Both the position numbers and the translations under genes were made by a program. Positions 1-5,525 of a stretch of DNA of 5,525 nucleotides are shown in pieces. The DNA comes from Rhodospirillales bacterium. GTDB taxonomy: Bacteria > Pseudomonadota > Alphaproteobacteria > UBA8366 > JADFVY01. The stretch covers positions 1 to 5,525 of the forward strand of contig JAHELM010000200.1 in assembly GCA_024644185.1 (NCBI GenBank), given 5' to 3'. The notes under the pieces were generated by a model. The model was not told where the DNA came from, ran no database searches, and saw nothing but the letters and a program-made list of their open reading frames with translations. Numbering within the stretch: position 1 is the stretch's first letter; the number at the start of each line of letters is the position of its first letter.

Positions 1-73
1 CCTGAAGATCGACCTGCCGAAGACGGAAACGGCGAAATCGAAGATCCGCCATATCGAGGTCAAGGCGGCCTGA
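1..73 (+). CDS. 3' end of a small heat shock protein (Hsp20/alpha-crystallin family), partial
   Basis: Only the last 23 codons and the TGA stop (71-73) are in the window; the frame begins at base 2. The visible tail reads LKIDLPKTETAKSKIRHIEV followed by KAA. This resembles the end of bacterial Hsp20 proteins: the final beta strand of the alpha-crystallin domain with a 'GVL.I.LPK' pattern (its L-K-I-D-L-P-K part is seen here), a short basic linker, and a C-terminal I-x-I/V anchor (here I-E-V) that docks onto a neighbouring subunit in the oligomer. Such proteins are ATP-independent cytoplasmic holdases that bind unfolding proteins during heat or other stress. The gene converges on the solute-binding protein gene, with 76 bases between the two stops. 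The call rests on a very short fragment, so another protein ending in a similar beta strand cannot be excluded. Confidence 0.62.
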   Translation, partial: LKIDLPKTETAKSKIRHIEVKAA

Positions 74-103
74 ACGCCGCGATGGACTTTCACCCGTCCG
101 AAG

Positions 104-132
104 GAAGCGCCGGATTCGCCATCCGGCGCTTC
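104..132. terminator. Perfect 12-bp hairpin between convergent genes, probable bidirectional terminator
   Basis: GAAGCGCCGGAT (104-115) and ATCCGGCGCTTC (121-132) are exact reverse complements around a 5-base loop (TCGCC). The hairpin starts 30 bases after the stop of the plus-strand Hsp20-like gene and lies 17 bases beyond the stop of the minus-strand binding-protein gene, so it could end transcription from both sides. No T-run follows the stem on either strand, so it is not a canonical intrinsic terminator. It may act as a stem-only terminator, or as a 3' end stabiliser combined with Rho. Confidence 0.6.
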
Positions 133-149
133 ACGCCGCCGGGATTGCG

Positions 150-1622
150 CTATTCCCAGCTTACCCCGGTCACGTCGTTCGCCTGGACCGGCGCGTTCAG
201 CCACAGGCCCTTGATTCCCTTGCGCTGCACGCCGGCCCTGGCGAGCTGGAACAGGAAGACGACCGGCGCGTCCTCGGCCAGGATGTGCTGTGCCTTGCCA
301 TAGAGGGTCTTGCGGGCGGCCGGGTCCGCGGTGGTCTTCAGGTCTTCCATGACGGCGTTGAAGGCGTCCGACCTGTAGCCGAAATAATAGTCGTCGCGGG
401 CATAGATCCCGATATCCAGCGGCTCGGTATGCGAGACGATGGTGAAGTCGTAATCGTGCTCGCCCTTGAACACGTCACTCAGCCACTGCGCCCATTCCAC
501 CGGCACGATTTCCACCTGGATGCCGATCTCGGCCAGTTGCGCGGCGATGATCTCGCCGCCGCGCCGCGCATAGGACGGCGGCGGCAGCTTCATCACCGCC
601 TTGAAGCCTTGCGGATATCCGGCCTCGGCCAGCAGTGCCCTCGCCTTCGCCACGTCATGCGGATAGGTGCCGGTCAGGTCGACATAGGCCGGGTTGTGCG
701 GGGCGAAATGGCTGCCGATCGGCGTGCCGTAGCCGAACATGGCGCCGTCGACGATGGCCTGCCGGTCAACGGCGGCACTGATCGCCCGGCGCACGCGGAT
801 GTCCTGGAAAACCTTGCGGCGCTGGTTCATCGCCAGGATCGTCTCGCCCTCGGTCGAGCCAACCGTCACCACGAAGTTCGCGTCGGCCTTGAAGCGCTCC
901 AGACTTTCCGGCGCGCCGACCACGGGGATGGTGTCGATATCGCCGGCCAGCAGCGCCGCAACCTGGGCAGACGGGTCGGCGACGAATTTGAAAACCACGG
1001 TCTTCAGCGCCGGCCTGGCGCCCCAGTACTTGTCCTGGCGTTCCAGGGTGACGCTGTCGCCCTTGACCCAGGACACAAAGCGGAACGGCCCGGTACCGAC
1101 GGGGCTGGTCTTGTTGCCCTCGGCGCTTTCCGGGGCAACGATCACCGCATCGCCCCAGCCCATGTTCCAGGGGAACAGCCCCTCGGGCCTGGAGAGTTTG
1201 ACCACGACGGTCAGCGGATCGGGCGTCTCGACGGCGGCGATCGGCTCGAACAGGCCCTTCTGCGCATTGGTCGAATCGGCGGCGCGGGCGCGATCCAGCG
1301 AGAACTTCACGTCGGCGGAATCGAAATCCGTGCCGTCATGGAACTTCACGCCCGCGTGCAGGGTGAAGGTATAGGTCATCCCGTCGGCGGAGACCGTCCA
1401 GCGTTCCGCAAGCGCCGGCCGCACCTGGCCGTTCTCGTCGATGCGGGTCAGCCCCTCCATGACATTGGCGTAGACCACCTCGTCGATCGCCGCGGCGGCG
1501 CCGGCCGTGGGATCGAGATGCGGCGGCTCCAGCGACATGCCGAGGACGAGGCGATCCTTCGCCGCCAGGGCGGCCGACGGCAGCACGAACAGAACGGCGA
1601 GGGCGATCAGGATTTTGCGCAT
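150..1622 (-). CDS. Periplasmic solute-binding protein of a peptide/nickel-type ABC transporter (SBP family 5)
   Basis: A 490-residue secreted binding protein of the DppA/OppA/NikA class, which captures di- or oligopeptides or related ligands in the periplasm for an ABC importer. Residues 1-20 (MRKILIALAV then LFVLPSAALA) form a Sec signal peptide with likely cleavage at ALA-A. The family signature spans about residues 70-110: an LAERW start, then D-G-x-x-Y-T-F-x-L-x-x-G-V-K-F-H-D-G and a S-A-D-V-x-F-S-L segment. A GTGPFRFVSW segment near 177-186 is also typical, and the length is normal for the family. The reading frame opens 20 codons earlier (1682), but the start at 1622 gives an immediate signal peptide and has a Shine-Dalgarno AGGAAA 8 bases upstream. 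It is the last gene of the minus-strand block, 95 bases after the P1 peptidase gene, probably with its own promoter. No permease or ATPase gene adjoins it, since the next gene is the convergent Hsp20-like one. The ligand is unknown; a peptide or amide is inferred from the neighbours. Confidence 0.93.
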   Translation of the reverse strand: MRKILIALAVLFVLPSAALAAKDRLVLGMSLEPPHLDPTAGAAAAIDEVVYANVMEGLTRIDENGQVRPALAERWTVSADGMTYTFTLHAGVKFHDGTDFDSADVKFSLDRARAADSTNAQKGLFEPIAAVETPDPLTVVVKLSRPEGLFPWNMGWGDAVIVAPESAEGNKTSPVGTGPFRFVSWVKGDSVTLERQDKYWGARPALKTVVFKFVADPSAQVAALLAGDIDTIPVVGAPESLERFKADANFVVTVGSTEGETILAMNQRRKVFQDIRVRRAISAAVDRQAIVDGAMFGYGTPIGSHFAPHNPAYVDLTGTYPHDVAKARALLAEAGYPQGFKAVMKLPPPSYARRGGEIIAAQLAEIGIQVEIVPVEWAQWLSDVFKGEHDYDFTIVSHTEPLDIGIYARDDYYFGYRSDAFNAVMEDLKTTADPAARKTLYGKAQHILAEDAPVVFLFQLARAGVQRKGIKGLWLNAPVQANDVTGVSWE

Positions 1623-1630
1623 GACGGGAC

Positions 1631-1636
1631 TTTCCT
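1631..1636 (-). promoter_or_regulatory. Ribosome binding site deciding the start of the binding-protein gene
   Basis: AGGAAA on the minus strand lies 8 bases before the ATG at 1620-1622. It supports that ATG over the in-frame upstream ATG at 1682, which would place 20 non-hydrophobic residues before the signal peptide. Confidence 0.7.
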
Positions 1637-1672
1637 GGTGAGGCCGGTCTGCCGCCGGCGTTTTCGCGCCGC

Positions 1673-1701
1673 AGCATAGCAACTCGTCCGGTGGGCGGCA
1701 A
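1673..1701 (-). promoter_or_regulatory. Possible sigma-70 promoter for the binding-protein gene
   Basis: On the minus strand, TTGCCG (1696-1701) and TATGCT (1673-1678) are separated by exactly 17 bases. Each hexamer matches 4 of 6 consensus positions. The site sits in the 95-base gap between the P1 peptidase stop (1718) and the binding-protein start (1622). A transcript would begin near 1665 and carry a leader of about 40 bases containing the AGGAAA ribosome site. Matches this weak occur by chance, so this is a candidate. It would explain how the binding protein could be expressed independently of, and more strongly than, the upstream enzymes. Confidence 0.35.
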
Positions 1702-1717
1702 TCGGTGCGATATCCGC

Positions 1718-2710
1718 TCAGCCGAAGGTGGCGCGCCAGGACGGCCAGCGCCCGGCCGCGGCTGCCTCATAGACACCGCGGGCGATGGCGCGCGACACGC
1801 AGTCGGCGGCGATGGCGCCGATCCGCGCAACCACGGCGGGGCCGGGCGGGTGGCCCTCGCCGGTGGCCACAACGAAGACCGTGTCGCCGTCATAGGGCGT
1901 ATGCGCCGGGCGGATGGCGCGGGCGATGCCGTCCTGCGCCATGATGGCCACGCGCAAGGCCTGGGCGCGGGTGAGCGGCGCGTCCACCGCGACCGCCACC
2001 AGCGTCGTATTGGCGCCCGGATGCAGTTCGGGCGGCAGGTCGGGTTCCGGCGGCACGGGCCGGCGCGGCGGCGTCTGTCCGCCCAGTTCGCCGTCCAGCT
2101 CCAGGGCCCAGGCCCACAGGGTCGACTGGCCCGGCATGACGACGGAGCCGACCGGATTGACCGCGGCCAGCGCGCCGATGGCAAACCCCGTCACATCGTC
2201 GATCGCCGAGACGCTGCCCAGCCCGCCCTTCAGCGCCCCGGCCTTGGCCCCGGTTCCGGCGCCGGCGTTGCCAAGGGCGAAGTCCGGCCCCGCGGCGTCG
2301 CAGGCGGCCCGCGCCATCTCGCGATAGGGCGGCGTATCGCCCCAGCCCTTGTCGCCGCCGTTCAGCAGGTCGAACAGGATGGCCGCCGGCACGATCGGTA
2401 CCCGGACCGGCCCGACGGCAAAGCCGCGTCCCCGCGCCGCCAGCCAGGACGATACGCCGGACGCCGCGTCCAGCCCGAAGGCCGAACCGCCCGACAGCAC
2501 GATCGCATCCACCGTCTCGACCAGGTTGGCGGGGTCCAGCGCATCGGTCTCCCGCGTGCCCGGCCCGCCGCCGCGCACATCCACCGCGGCCACGCAAGGG
2601 CGATCCGGCAGAAGCACGGTGACGCCGGTCAGCCGCTGCATATCCTGGGCATTGCCGACCCGGATGCCGGGCACGTCGGTAATGAGATTTAGCGCTCCGG
2701 GACGAATCAC
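1718..2710 (-). CDS. P1-family (S58, DmpA/NylC-like) self-processing aminopeptidase/amidase
   Basis: A 330-residue member of the N-terminal-nucleophile P1 family, which includes the aminopeptidase DmpA, beta-peptidyl aminopeptidases (BapA) and the nylon-oligomer hydrolase NylC. These enzymes cut themselves into alpha and beta chains, and the new N-terminal Ser or Thr is the catalytic nucleophile. Landmarks are the N-terminal LITDVPGIRVG (residues 9-19), SGGSAFGLDAA (73-83), GNAGAGTGA (147-155) and HPGANTTL (230-237), followed by an RAIRPAHTPYDGD segment (264-276). By analogy with NylC (Asn/Thr cleavage), I infer cleavage between N234 and T235, giving chains of 234 and 96 residues with T235 as nucleophile. 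No signal peptide is seen, so it is probably cytoplasmic. The start is the GTG at 2710-2708, which overlaps the M20 stop as GTGA, with a GAGG 10 bases upstream. It fits the family's usual N-terminus; the open frame extends upstream only as a shadow of the M20 gene. Likely substrates are short peptides, D- or beta-peptides, or amides; the sequence does not decide. Confidence 0.9.
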   Translation of the reverse strand: MIRPGALNLITDVPGIRVGNAQDMQRLTGVTVLLPDRPCVAAVDVRGGGPGTRETDALDPANLVETVDAIVLSGGSAFGLDAASGVSSWLAARGRGFAVGPVRVPIVPAAILFDLLNGGDKGWGDTPPYREMARAACDAAGPDFALGNAGAGTGAKAGALKGGLGSVSAIDDVTGFAIGALAAVNPVGSVVMPGQSTLWAWALELDGELGGQTPPRRPVPPEPDLPPELHPGANTTLVAVAVDAPLTRAQALRVAIMAQDGIARAIRPAHTPYDGDTVFVVATGEGHPPGPAVVARIGAIAADCVSRAIARGVYEAAAAGRWPSWRATFG

Positions 2711-4002
2711 GCGCCACCCGCCTCGCCGGCCAGCAGGGCCGCCGTCGCCGCCGCCATCACCTGGGCCGACTGCACCATATCCTCGATGCCGACATATTCG
2801 TCCGGCTGGTGCGCCAGATCGAGGATCCCCGGCCCATAAGCCACGCAATCCTTCAGATGGCCGACACGCTGCACGTGCTTCTGGTCGTATGTGCCGGGCG
2901 AGGCGATGTGCCGGGATTCGTGCCCCAGAACCGCGCCGATGGCCCGATCCAGCGCCCGCACCAGGGGCGAATCGGCGTCGGTCATCACCGGGCCGACCGA
3001 CCACAGGTCGCGCATCTCGTAGCGGAACTCCGGCCGGTCGCGGCGCACCGCCTCCAGCAGATCGACGATCTCCCGGCGCACCTCGTCCGGATCCTCCTCG
3101 ATCAGGTAGCGGCGATCGAGCACGATCCGGCAGGATTCGGCAACCAGCGCCGAGGGGAAGCCGTCATTGCCTTCCGCCAGACCGCCATGGATCGAATTGA
3201 AATTGAGCGTCGACGAGCGTGCCCCCTCCGGAATAACCGGCATCGCCGTGCGGCGCCGGTTCAGCTTCGGGTACAGCTCGCGCTCGACCTTGTCGAGGAA
3301 GGCGCCGGCGCCACGGATGGCGGAGACGCCGAGGAAGGGCATGGACCCATGCGCGATCCGCCCCTTGACCTCGATCTCCGACCACCAGACGCCGCGATGA
3401 CCCAGGCAGACGCAATCCTTGTGCAGCGGCTCGGGGATAATGACGTAATCGACGCGGGGCTTCGAGAAATAGCCGCGCTCGGCCAGCCAGGCGACGCCGG
3501 CATAGCCTCCGGTCTCTTCGTCGACCGTACCGGAAATCTCGATCGCGCCGGGGAAATCCGGCCACTCCGCCAGCAGCGCTTCGACCGCGATCATGCTGGC
3601 GGCAAGCCCGCCCTTCATGTCGCAGGTGCCGCGGCCGTAAATTCTGCCGTCGCGGATTTCCGCGGCGAAGGGATCGACGGTCCAGCCCTGGCCGGGGGAG
3701 ACCACGTCGATATGGCTGTTGAAATGCACGCAAGGGCCCGGGCGTTTTCCCTCGATCCGGCAGATCACATTGGAGCGTGGATAGCGGTCGCTGTCGCCGA
3801 CACCCCCTCGGGCGCGCTGGTATTCGACGGCAAAACCCCGGCGGGCGAGCCGGTGGCCGATCGCCTCGCAGCATTCGGTATAGGCATCGCCCGGCGGATT
3901 GACCGTGGGAATGCGGATCAGGTCCTGAGTCAGGGAGACAAGATCGTCACGGGCGCCGGCGACGCGCGCAAACAATCGCCGGTCGCGCGCGGCCGGAGTC
4001 AC
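2707..4002 (-). CDS. M20-family zinc metallohydrolase (ArgE/DapE-like deacylase or peptidase)
   Basis: A 431-residue cytoplasmic co-catalytic metal hydrolase of the acetylornithine deacetylase/succinyl-diaminopimelate desuccinylase group. By position, the expected ligands are all present: H97 and D99 (in NSHIDVVSP), D128 (RGTCDMKGG), the catalytic E162 with ligand E163 (TVDEETGG), E191 (IIPEP) and H398 (DLAHQPDEY). H218 in GRIAHGSMP lies in the dimerisation domain, where a His normally completes the partner's active site. Near residues 369-376 it has PGTYDQKH where ArgE and DapE have a GT-(E/D/S) loop, marking a subfamily distinct from those two. It is therefore unlikely to be the arginine or lysine pathway enzyme. 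The GTG start (4002-4000) overlaps the FNR stop (GTGA). The only Shine-Dalgarno-like AAGGA is just 2 bases away, suggesting translation by coupling. The 3' end overlaps the P1 gene in the same way. The substrate is probably an N-acyl amino acid, carbamoyl compound or dipeptide. Confidence 0.9.
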   Translation of the reverse strand: MTPAARDRRLFARVAGARDDLVSLTQDLIRIPTVNPPGDAYTECCEAIGHRLARRGFAVEYQRARGGVGDSDRYPRSNVICRIEGKRPGPCVHFNSHIDVVSPGQGWTVDPFAAEIRDGRIYGRGTCDMKGGLAASMIAVEALLAEWPDFPGAIEISGTVDEETGGYAGVAWLAERGYFSKPRVDYVIIPEPLHKDCVCLGHRGVWWSEIEVKGRIAHGSMPFLGVSAIRGAGAFLDKVERELYPKLNRRRTAMPVIPEGARSSTLNFNSIHGGLAEGNDGFPSALVAESCRIVLDRRYLIEEDPDEVRREIVDLLEAVRRDRPEFRYEMRDLWSVGPVMTDADSPLVRALDRAIGAVLGHESRHIASPGTYDQKHVQRVGHLKDCVAYGPGILDLAHQPDEYVGIEDMVQSAQVMAAATAALLAGEAGGA

Positions 4003-4736
4003 GATCCTTCGGCGAGATCCCGCAGCGCCACCAGGTTCGGCAATTCGATCATGCTGCCCTGCAACAGGCGGAGATGACCGTCGCGCTTCAGATTGGTGAT
4101 GGTGCGGCTGACCGTCTCGGTGGTGAGCCCCAGATAATCGGCGATATCGGCCCGCCCCATGGGCACCGCGATCGGCGAGGCCAGGCCGCCGCGCTTCACC
4201 ACGCGATCGGACAGCGACAGCATGAAGGACACGATCTTTTCCTGTGCCGTCTTGCGGCCCAGCAGCAGGATCTGGTCCTGCGCCTGCACCAATTCGTTCG
4301 AAGCCATGCCGAGCAGGCGTTTTTCCAGCTTGGGAAACTCGTCGAGCAGCGATTCCAGCTTGTGGCGCGGAAACCGGCAAAGACTGACCTTGTCCACCGC
4401 CTCGGCGCTGTAGGCGTAGCGTTCGTTCATCGCAATGCCGAGGAAATCCCCCTCGAAAAGGAAGCCGGTGATCTGTCGTCGTCCGTCCGGCAGCAGCTTG
4501 TACAACTTCGCCGCGCCGCGGGTGACGTTGAACAGATAGCTGGCGGCCTCGCCTTCGTCGATGATCGGTTGATGCGGCGCCACCTCGATGGTCGACATGA
4601 TGGCGATCAGCCGCGGCATCTCGTCGTTGCCCAGCGCGCCGCAGAACGCCGTGTCACGGACGGCGCAAGCCGCGCACGGGCTGGCCCGTTGCGCGCTACT
4701 GGCAGCCTCGCGCTGTTTGGCTTCGCCTGCCCCCAT
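3999..4736 (-). CDS. fnr: FNR-type oxygen-sensing transcription regulator (Crp/Fnr family, FnrN/FnrL-like)
   Basis: A 245-residue Crp/Fnr regulator with a complete set of FNR cysteines: C21, C24 and C32 (C-X2-C-X7-C) near the N-terminus, plus C120 inside the sensor domain. These should hold an oxygen-labile [4Fe-4S] cluster, so the protein would be active as a dimer when oxygen is low. The cyclic-nucleotide-like beta barrel covers roughly 45-125 and the dimer helix about 140-170. The helix-turn-helix includes RADIADYLGLTTETVSRTIT (195-214). Its recognition helix has E207, S210 and R211, the E-x-x-S-R set of E. coli FNR, predicting TTGAT-N4-ATCAA targets. FixK-type proteins that lack the cysteines are thereby excluded. 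The ATG at 4736-4734 has AGAGGGA 8 bases upstream. The gene lies 78 bases after ccoS, the usual company of FNR proteins that control cbb3 oxidase genes, and its stop overlaps the M20 start. No FNR site is visible just upstream, so autoregulation is not evident here. Confidence 0.92.
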   Translation of the reverse strand: MGAGEAKQREAASSAQRASPCAACAVRDTAFCGALGNDEMPRLIAIMSTIEVAPHQPIIDEGEAASYLFNVTRGAAKLYKLLPDGRRQITGFLFEGDFLGIAMNERYAYSAEAVDKVSLCRFPRHKLESLLDEFPKLEKRLLGMASNELVQAQDQILLLGRKTAQEKIVSFMLSLSDRVVKRGGLASPIAVPMGRADIADYLGLTTETVSRTITNLKRDGHLRLLQGSMIELPNLVALRDLAEGS

Positions 4737-4814
4737 GGAAATAGTCCCTCTTTGCTACTTTAGAGTCTCGCCCGGTTCACCGGCGGAAGCAAGCAACTTT
4801 TGGGCCATGCCGCT
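4737..4814 (-). other. Intergenic gap between ccoS and fnr
   Basis: The 78-base spacer has lower GC than the flanking genes close to the fnr start. It contains the fnr ribosome site AGAGGGA (4745-4751) and a short dyad CCGGT-TC-ACCGG (4772-4783). I find no strong terminator, no TTGAT-N4-ATCAA site and no convincing -35/-10 pair. Read-through from the cco genes into fnr is therefore possible. Confidence 0.5.
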
Positions 4815-4988
4815 TCAGACGGCGGATTCCCCCGAATTGTTATCGGGCGGGTCGTCGTCGAACAGGATGCGGCTGGCCTCGCCCTCCATATCCTCGAACT
4901 GTCCCGACCGCAGCGCCCACAGGAAGGCGCCGAGCCCGGCCAGACCCAGCAGCAGCGCGATCGGAATCAGGTAAAGCAGGCTGCTCAT
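4815..4988 (-). CDS. ccoS: CcoS (FixS), small membrane protein for cbb3 oxidase maturation
   Basis: A 57-residue protein beginning MSSLLYLIPIALLLGLAGLG. It has one N-terminal transmembrane helix (about residues 4-25), then WALRSGQFEDMEGEASRIL and an acidic tail rich in D and P. The W-x-x-R-S-G-Q-F-[ED]-D pattern straight after the helix, together with the R-I-L-x-D-D end, is characteristic of CcoS/FixS. CcoS is needed with the copper ATPase CcoI to put cofactors into the catalytic subunit of cbb3-type cytochrome c oxidase. The start at 4988-4986 overlaps the ccoI stop as ATGA, so the two are translationally coupled in the standard ccoGHIS order. The length is normal. It is a genuine gene despite its size; the longer open frames over the same bases are shadows. 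Confidence 0.95.
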   Translation of the reverse strand: MSSLLYLIPIALLLGLAGLGAFLWALRSGQFEDMEGEASRILFDDDPPDNNSGESAV

Positions 4989-5525
4989 CGCCGCGCCGTC
5001 CGGCCCAGGCGGAGCGCATTGACAACCACGACGATGGACGAGGCCGACATGGCGATGGCCGCCAGCAGCGGGGTGATCAGCCCGGCCATCGCCAGCGGCA
5101 CGGTGATCGCGTTATAGGCAAAGGCAAGGCCCAGATTCTGCAGCACCAGACGCTGTGCCCGTCCGGCCACCGACAGCACCTCGACAACCGGCCACAGCCG
5201 GTCGCCCTGGAACAGGATATCGGCGGCGTTGCGGGCGATGTCGGTGGCGTCGGCGGGCGACAGCGACACATGCGCATGGCCCAGCGCCGGGGCGTCGTTG
5301 ATCCCGTCGCCAACCATCAGGACCAACCGTCCTTCCATTGCCAGATCGCGCAGCCGCGCCACCTTCTCCGCCGGGCTGCAACCGCCGCGCCAGCGGGCGA
5401 TGCCAAGCTGTCCGGCCACCGCCGCGACGGCCGGAACCCGGTCGCCGGACAGCATTTCGACCGCCAGCCCGCGGCGCTGCAATTCGGCGATCGTCTCGAC
5501 CGCATCCTTGCGCGGACGGTCGCGG
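4985..5525 (-). CDS. ccoI: CcoI (FixI) copper-transporting P-type ATPase, C-terminal 179 residues, 5' end outside window
   Basis: The frame is open to the window edge, so the N-terminal metal-binding, early membrane and phosphorylation regions are missing. The visible part starts in the P domain (DRPRKDAVETI, then MLSGDR), continues through the hinge VGDGINDAPAL (71-81 of the visible part) and ends with the last two membrane helices. These carry the copper-site residues of P1B-1 ATPases: Y137-N138 in one helix and M159-x-x-S162-S163 in the next. The VSLSPADATDIARNAADILF stretch after the hinge is typical of FixI/CcoI. The family moves Cu(I) across the inner membrane to supply cbb3 oxidase. 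The immediate ATGA overlap with ccoS separates it from a general CopA copper exporter. The TGA is at 4987-4985, and about three quarters of the protein lies beyond the window. Confidence 0.93.
   Translation of the reverse strand, partial: RDRPRKDAVETIAELQRRGLAVEMLSGDRVPAVAAVAGQLGIARWRGGCSPAEKVARLRDLAMEGRLVLMVGDGINDAPALGHAHVSLSPADATDIARNAADILFQGDRLWPVVEVLSVAGRAQRLVLQNLGLAFAYNAITVPLAMAGLITPLLAAIAMSASSIVVVVNALRLGRTARR

Noticed and set aside
1656..1671. Short hairpin CGGCG-loop-CGCCG in the leader of the binding-protein gene
   Set aside because: Only 5 base pairs, with alternative pairings nearby; expected by chance at this GC content. Not enough for a riboswitch or attenuator call.
285..1679. 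464-codon open frame on the plus strand, opposite the binding-protein gene
   Set aside because: Its translation is rich in R, G, H and D with no domain pattern, and it mirrors a well-supported family-5 binding protein. Long antisense frames are expected in high-GC coding DNA.
1691..2692. 333-codon plus-strand open frame opposite the P1 peptidase gene
   Set aside because: R/G/H-rich antisense shadow; the opposite strand has the complete P1 motifs.
1718..3004. P1 frame extended upstream to an ATG at 3004, giving 428 residues
   Set aside because: The extension lies over the M20 gene and is R/G-rich without homology signs. The GTG at 2710 fits the family's N-terminus.
2809..4077. 422-codon plus-strand open frame opposite the M20 gene
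   Set aside because: Antisense shadow: low-complexity composition, and the minus strand carries all M20 metal-ligand motifs.
2707..4380. M20 frame extended upstream to an ATG at 4380, giving 557 residues
   Set aside because: The extra region overlaps the FNR gene in another frame and has no domain. The GTG at 4002 gives a normal M20 length and a GTGA overlap.
4569..4573. TTGAT half-sites (here and at 5298-5302), considered as FNR boxes
   Set aside because: Both are inside coding sequence and neither has an ATCAA-like partner at the right distance.
4772..4783. CCGGT-TC-ACCGG dyad in the ccoS-fnr gap, considered as an operator
   Set aside because: Five base pairs of GC-rich symmetry, with no resemblance to FNR or other operators I know; treated as chance.
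4840..5025. 61-codon minus-strand frame over ccoS
   Set aside because: Out of frame with the clear CcoS protein (4815-4988), which has a membrane helix and the RSGQFED motif; the 61-codon frame is its shadow.

Overview
This is a high-GC window from a bacterial chromosome. It fits an alphaproteobacterium, probably a Rhodospirillales-like lineage. The support is a ccoI-ccoS (fixI-fixS) tail for cbb3 oxidase assembly, an FNR regulator with the C-X2-C-X7-C cysteine spacing of FnrN/FnrL-type proteins, GTG starts and strong GC3 bias. The lineage is inferred; no marker gene is present.

Layout. The left edge (1-73, plus strand) holds the last codons of a probable Hsp20/alpha-crystallin small heat shock protein. 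A perfect 12-bp hairpin (104-132) lies between it and the convergent minus-strand block. All other genes are on the minus strand. In transcription order (right to left) they are: ccoI (3' end only), ccoS, an FNR-type regulator, an M20 metallohydrolase, a P1-family (DmpA/NylC-like) self-processing aminopeptidase/amidase, and a secreted family-5 peptide/nickel-type solute-binding protein.

How the genes may work together. ccoI and ccoS overlap by ATGA and finish the cbb3 oxidase copper-loading and assembly set. After 78 bases comes an oxygen-sensing FNR protein, the usual kind of regulator of cco genes. Its stop codon overlaps the GTG start of the M20 gene (GTGA), and the M20 stop overlaps the GTG start of the P1 gene in the same way. 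The regulator and both amide/peptide hydrolases are therefore probably one translationally coupled unit. After a 95-base gap with a plausible sigma-70 promoter comes the solute-binding protein, which has no permease or ATPase genes next to it. A reasonable model is uptake of a small peptide or amide by the binding protein, with intracellular cleavage by the P1 and M20 enzymes, under or beside oxygen control. The substrate cannot be read from the sequence.

The individual families are all known. The one feature I find worth following up is the tight coupling of an FNR sensor to two amidohydrolases. I saw no tRNA, rRNA, CRISPR array, insertion sequence or other mobile element.
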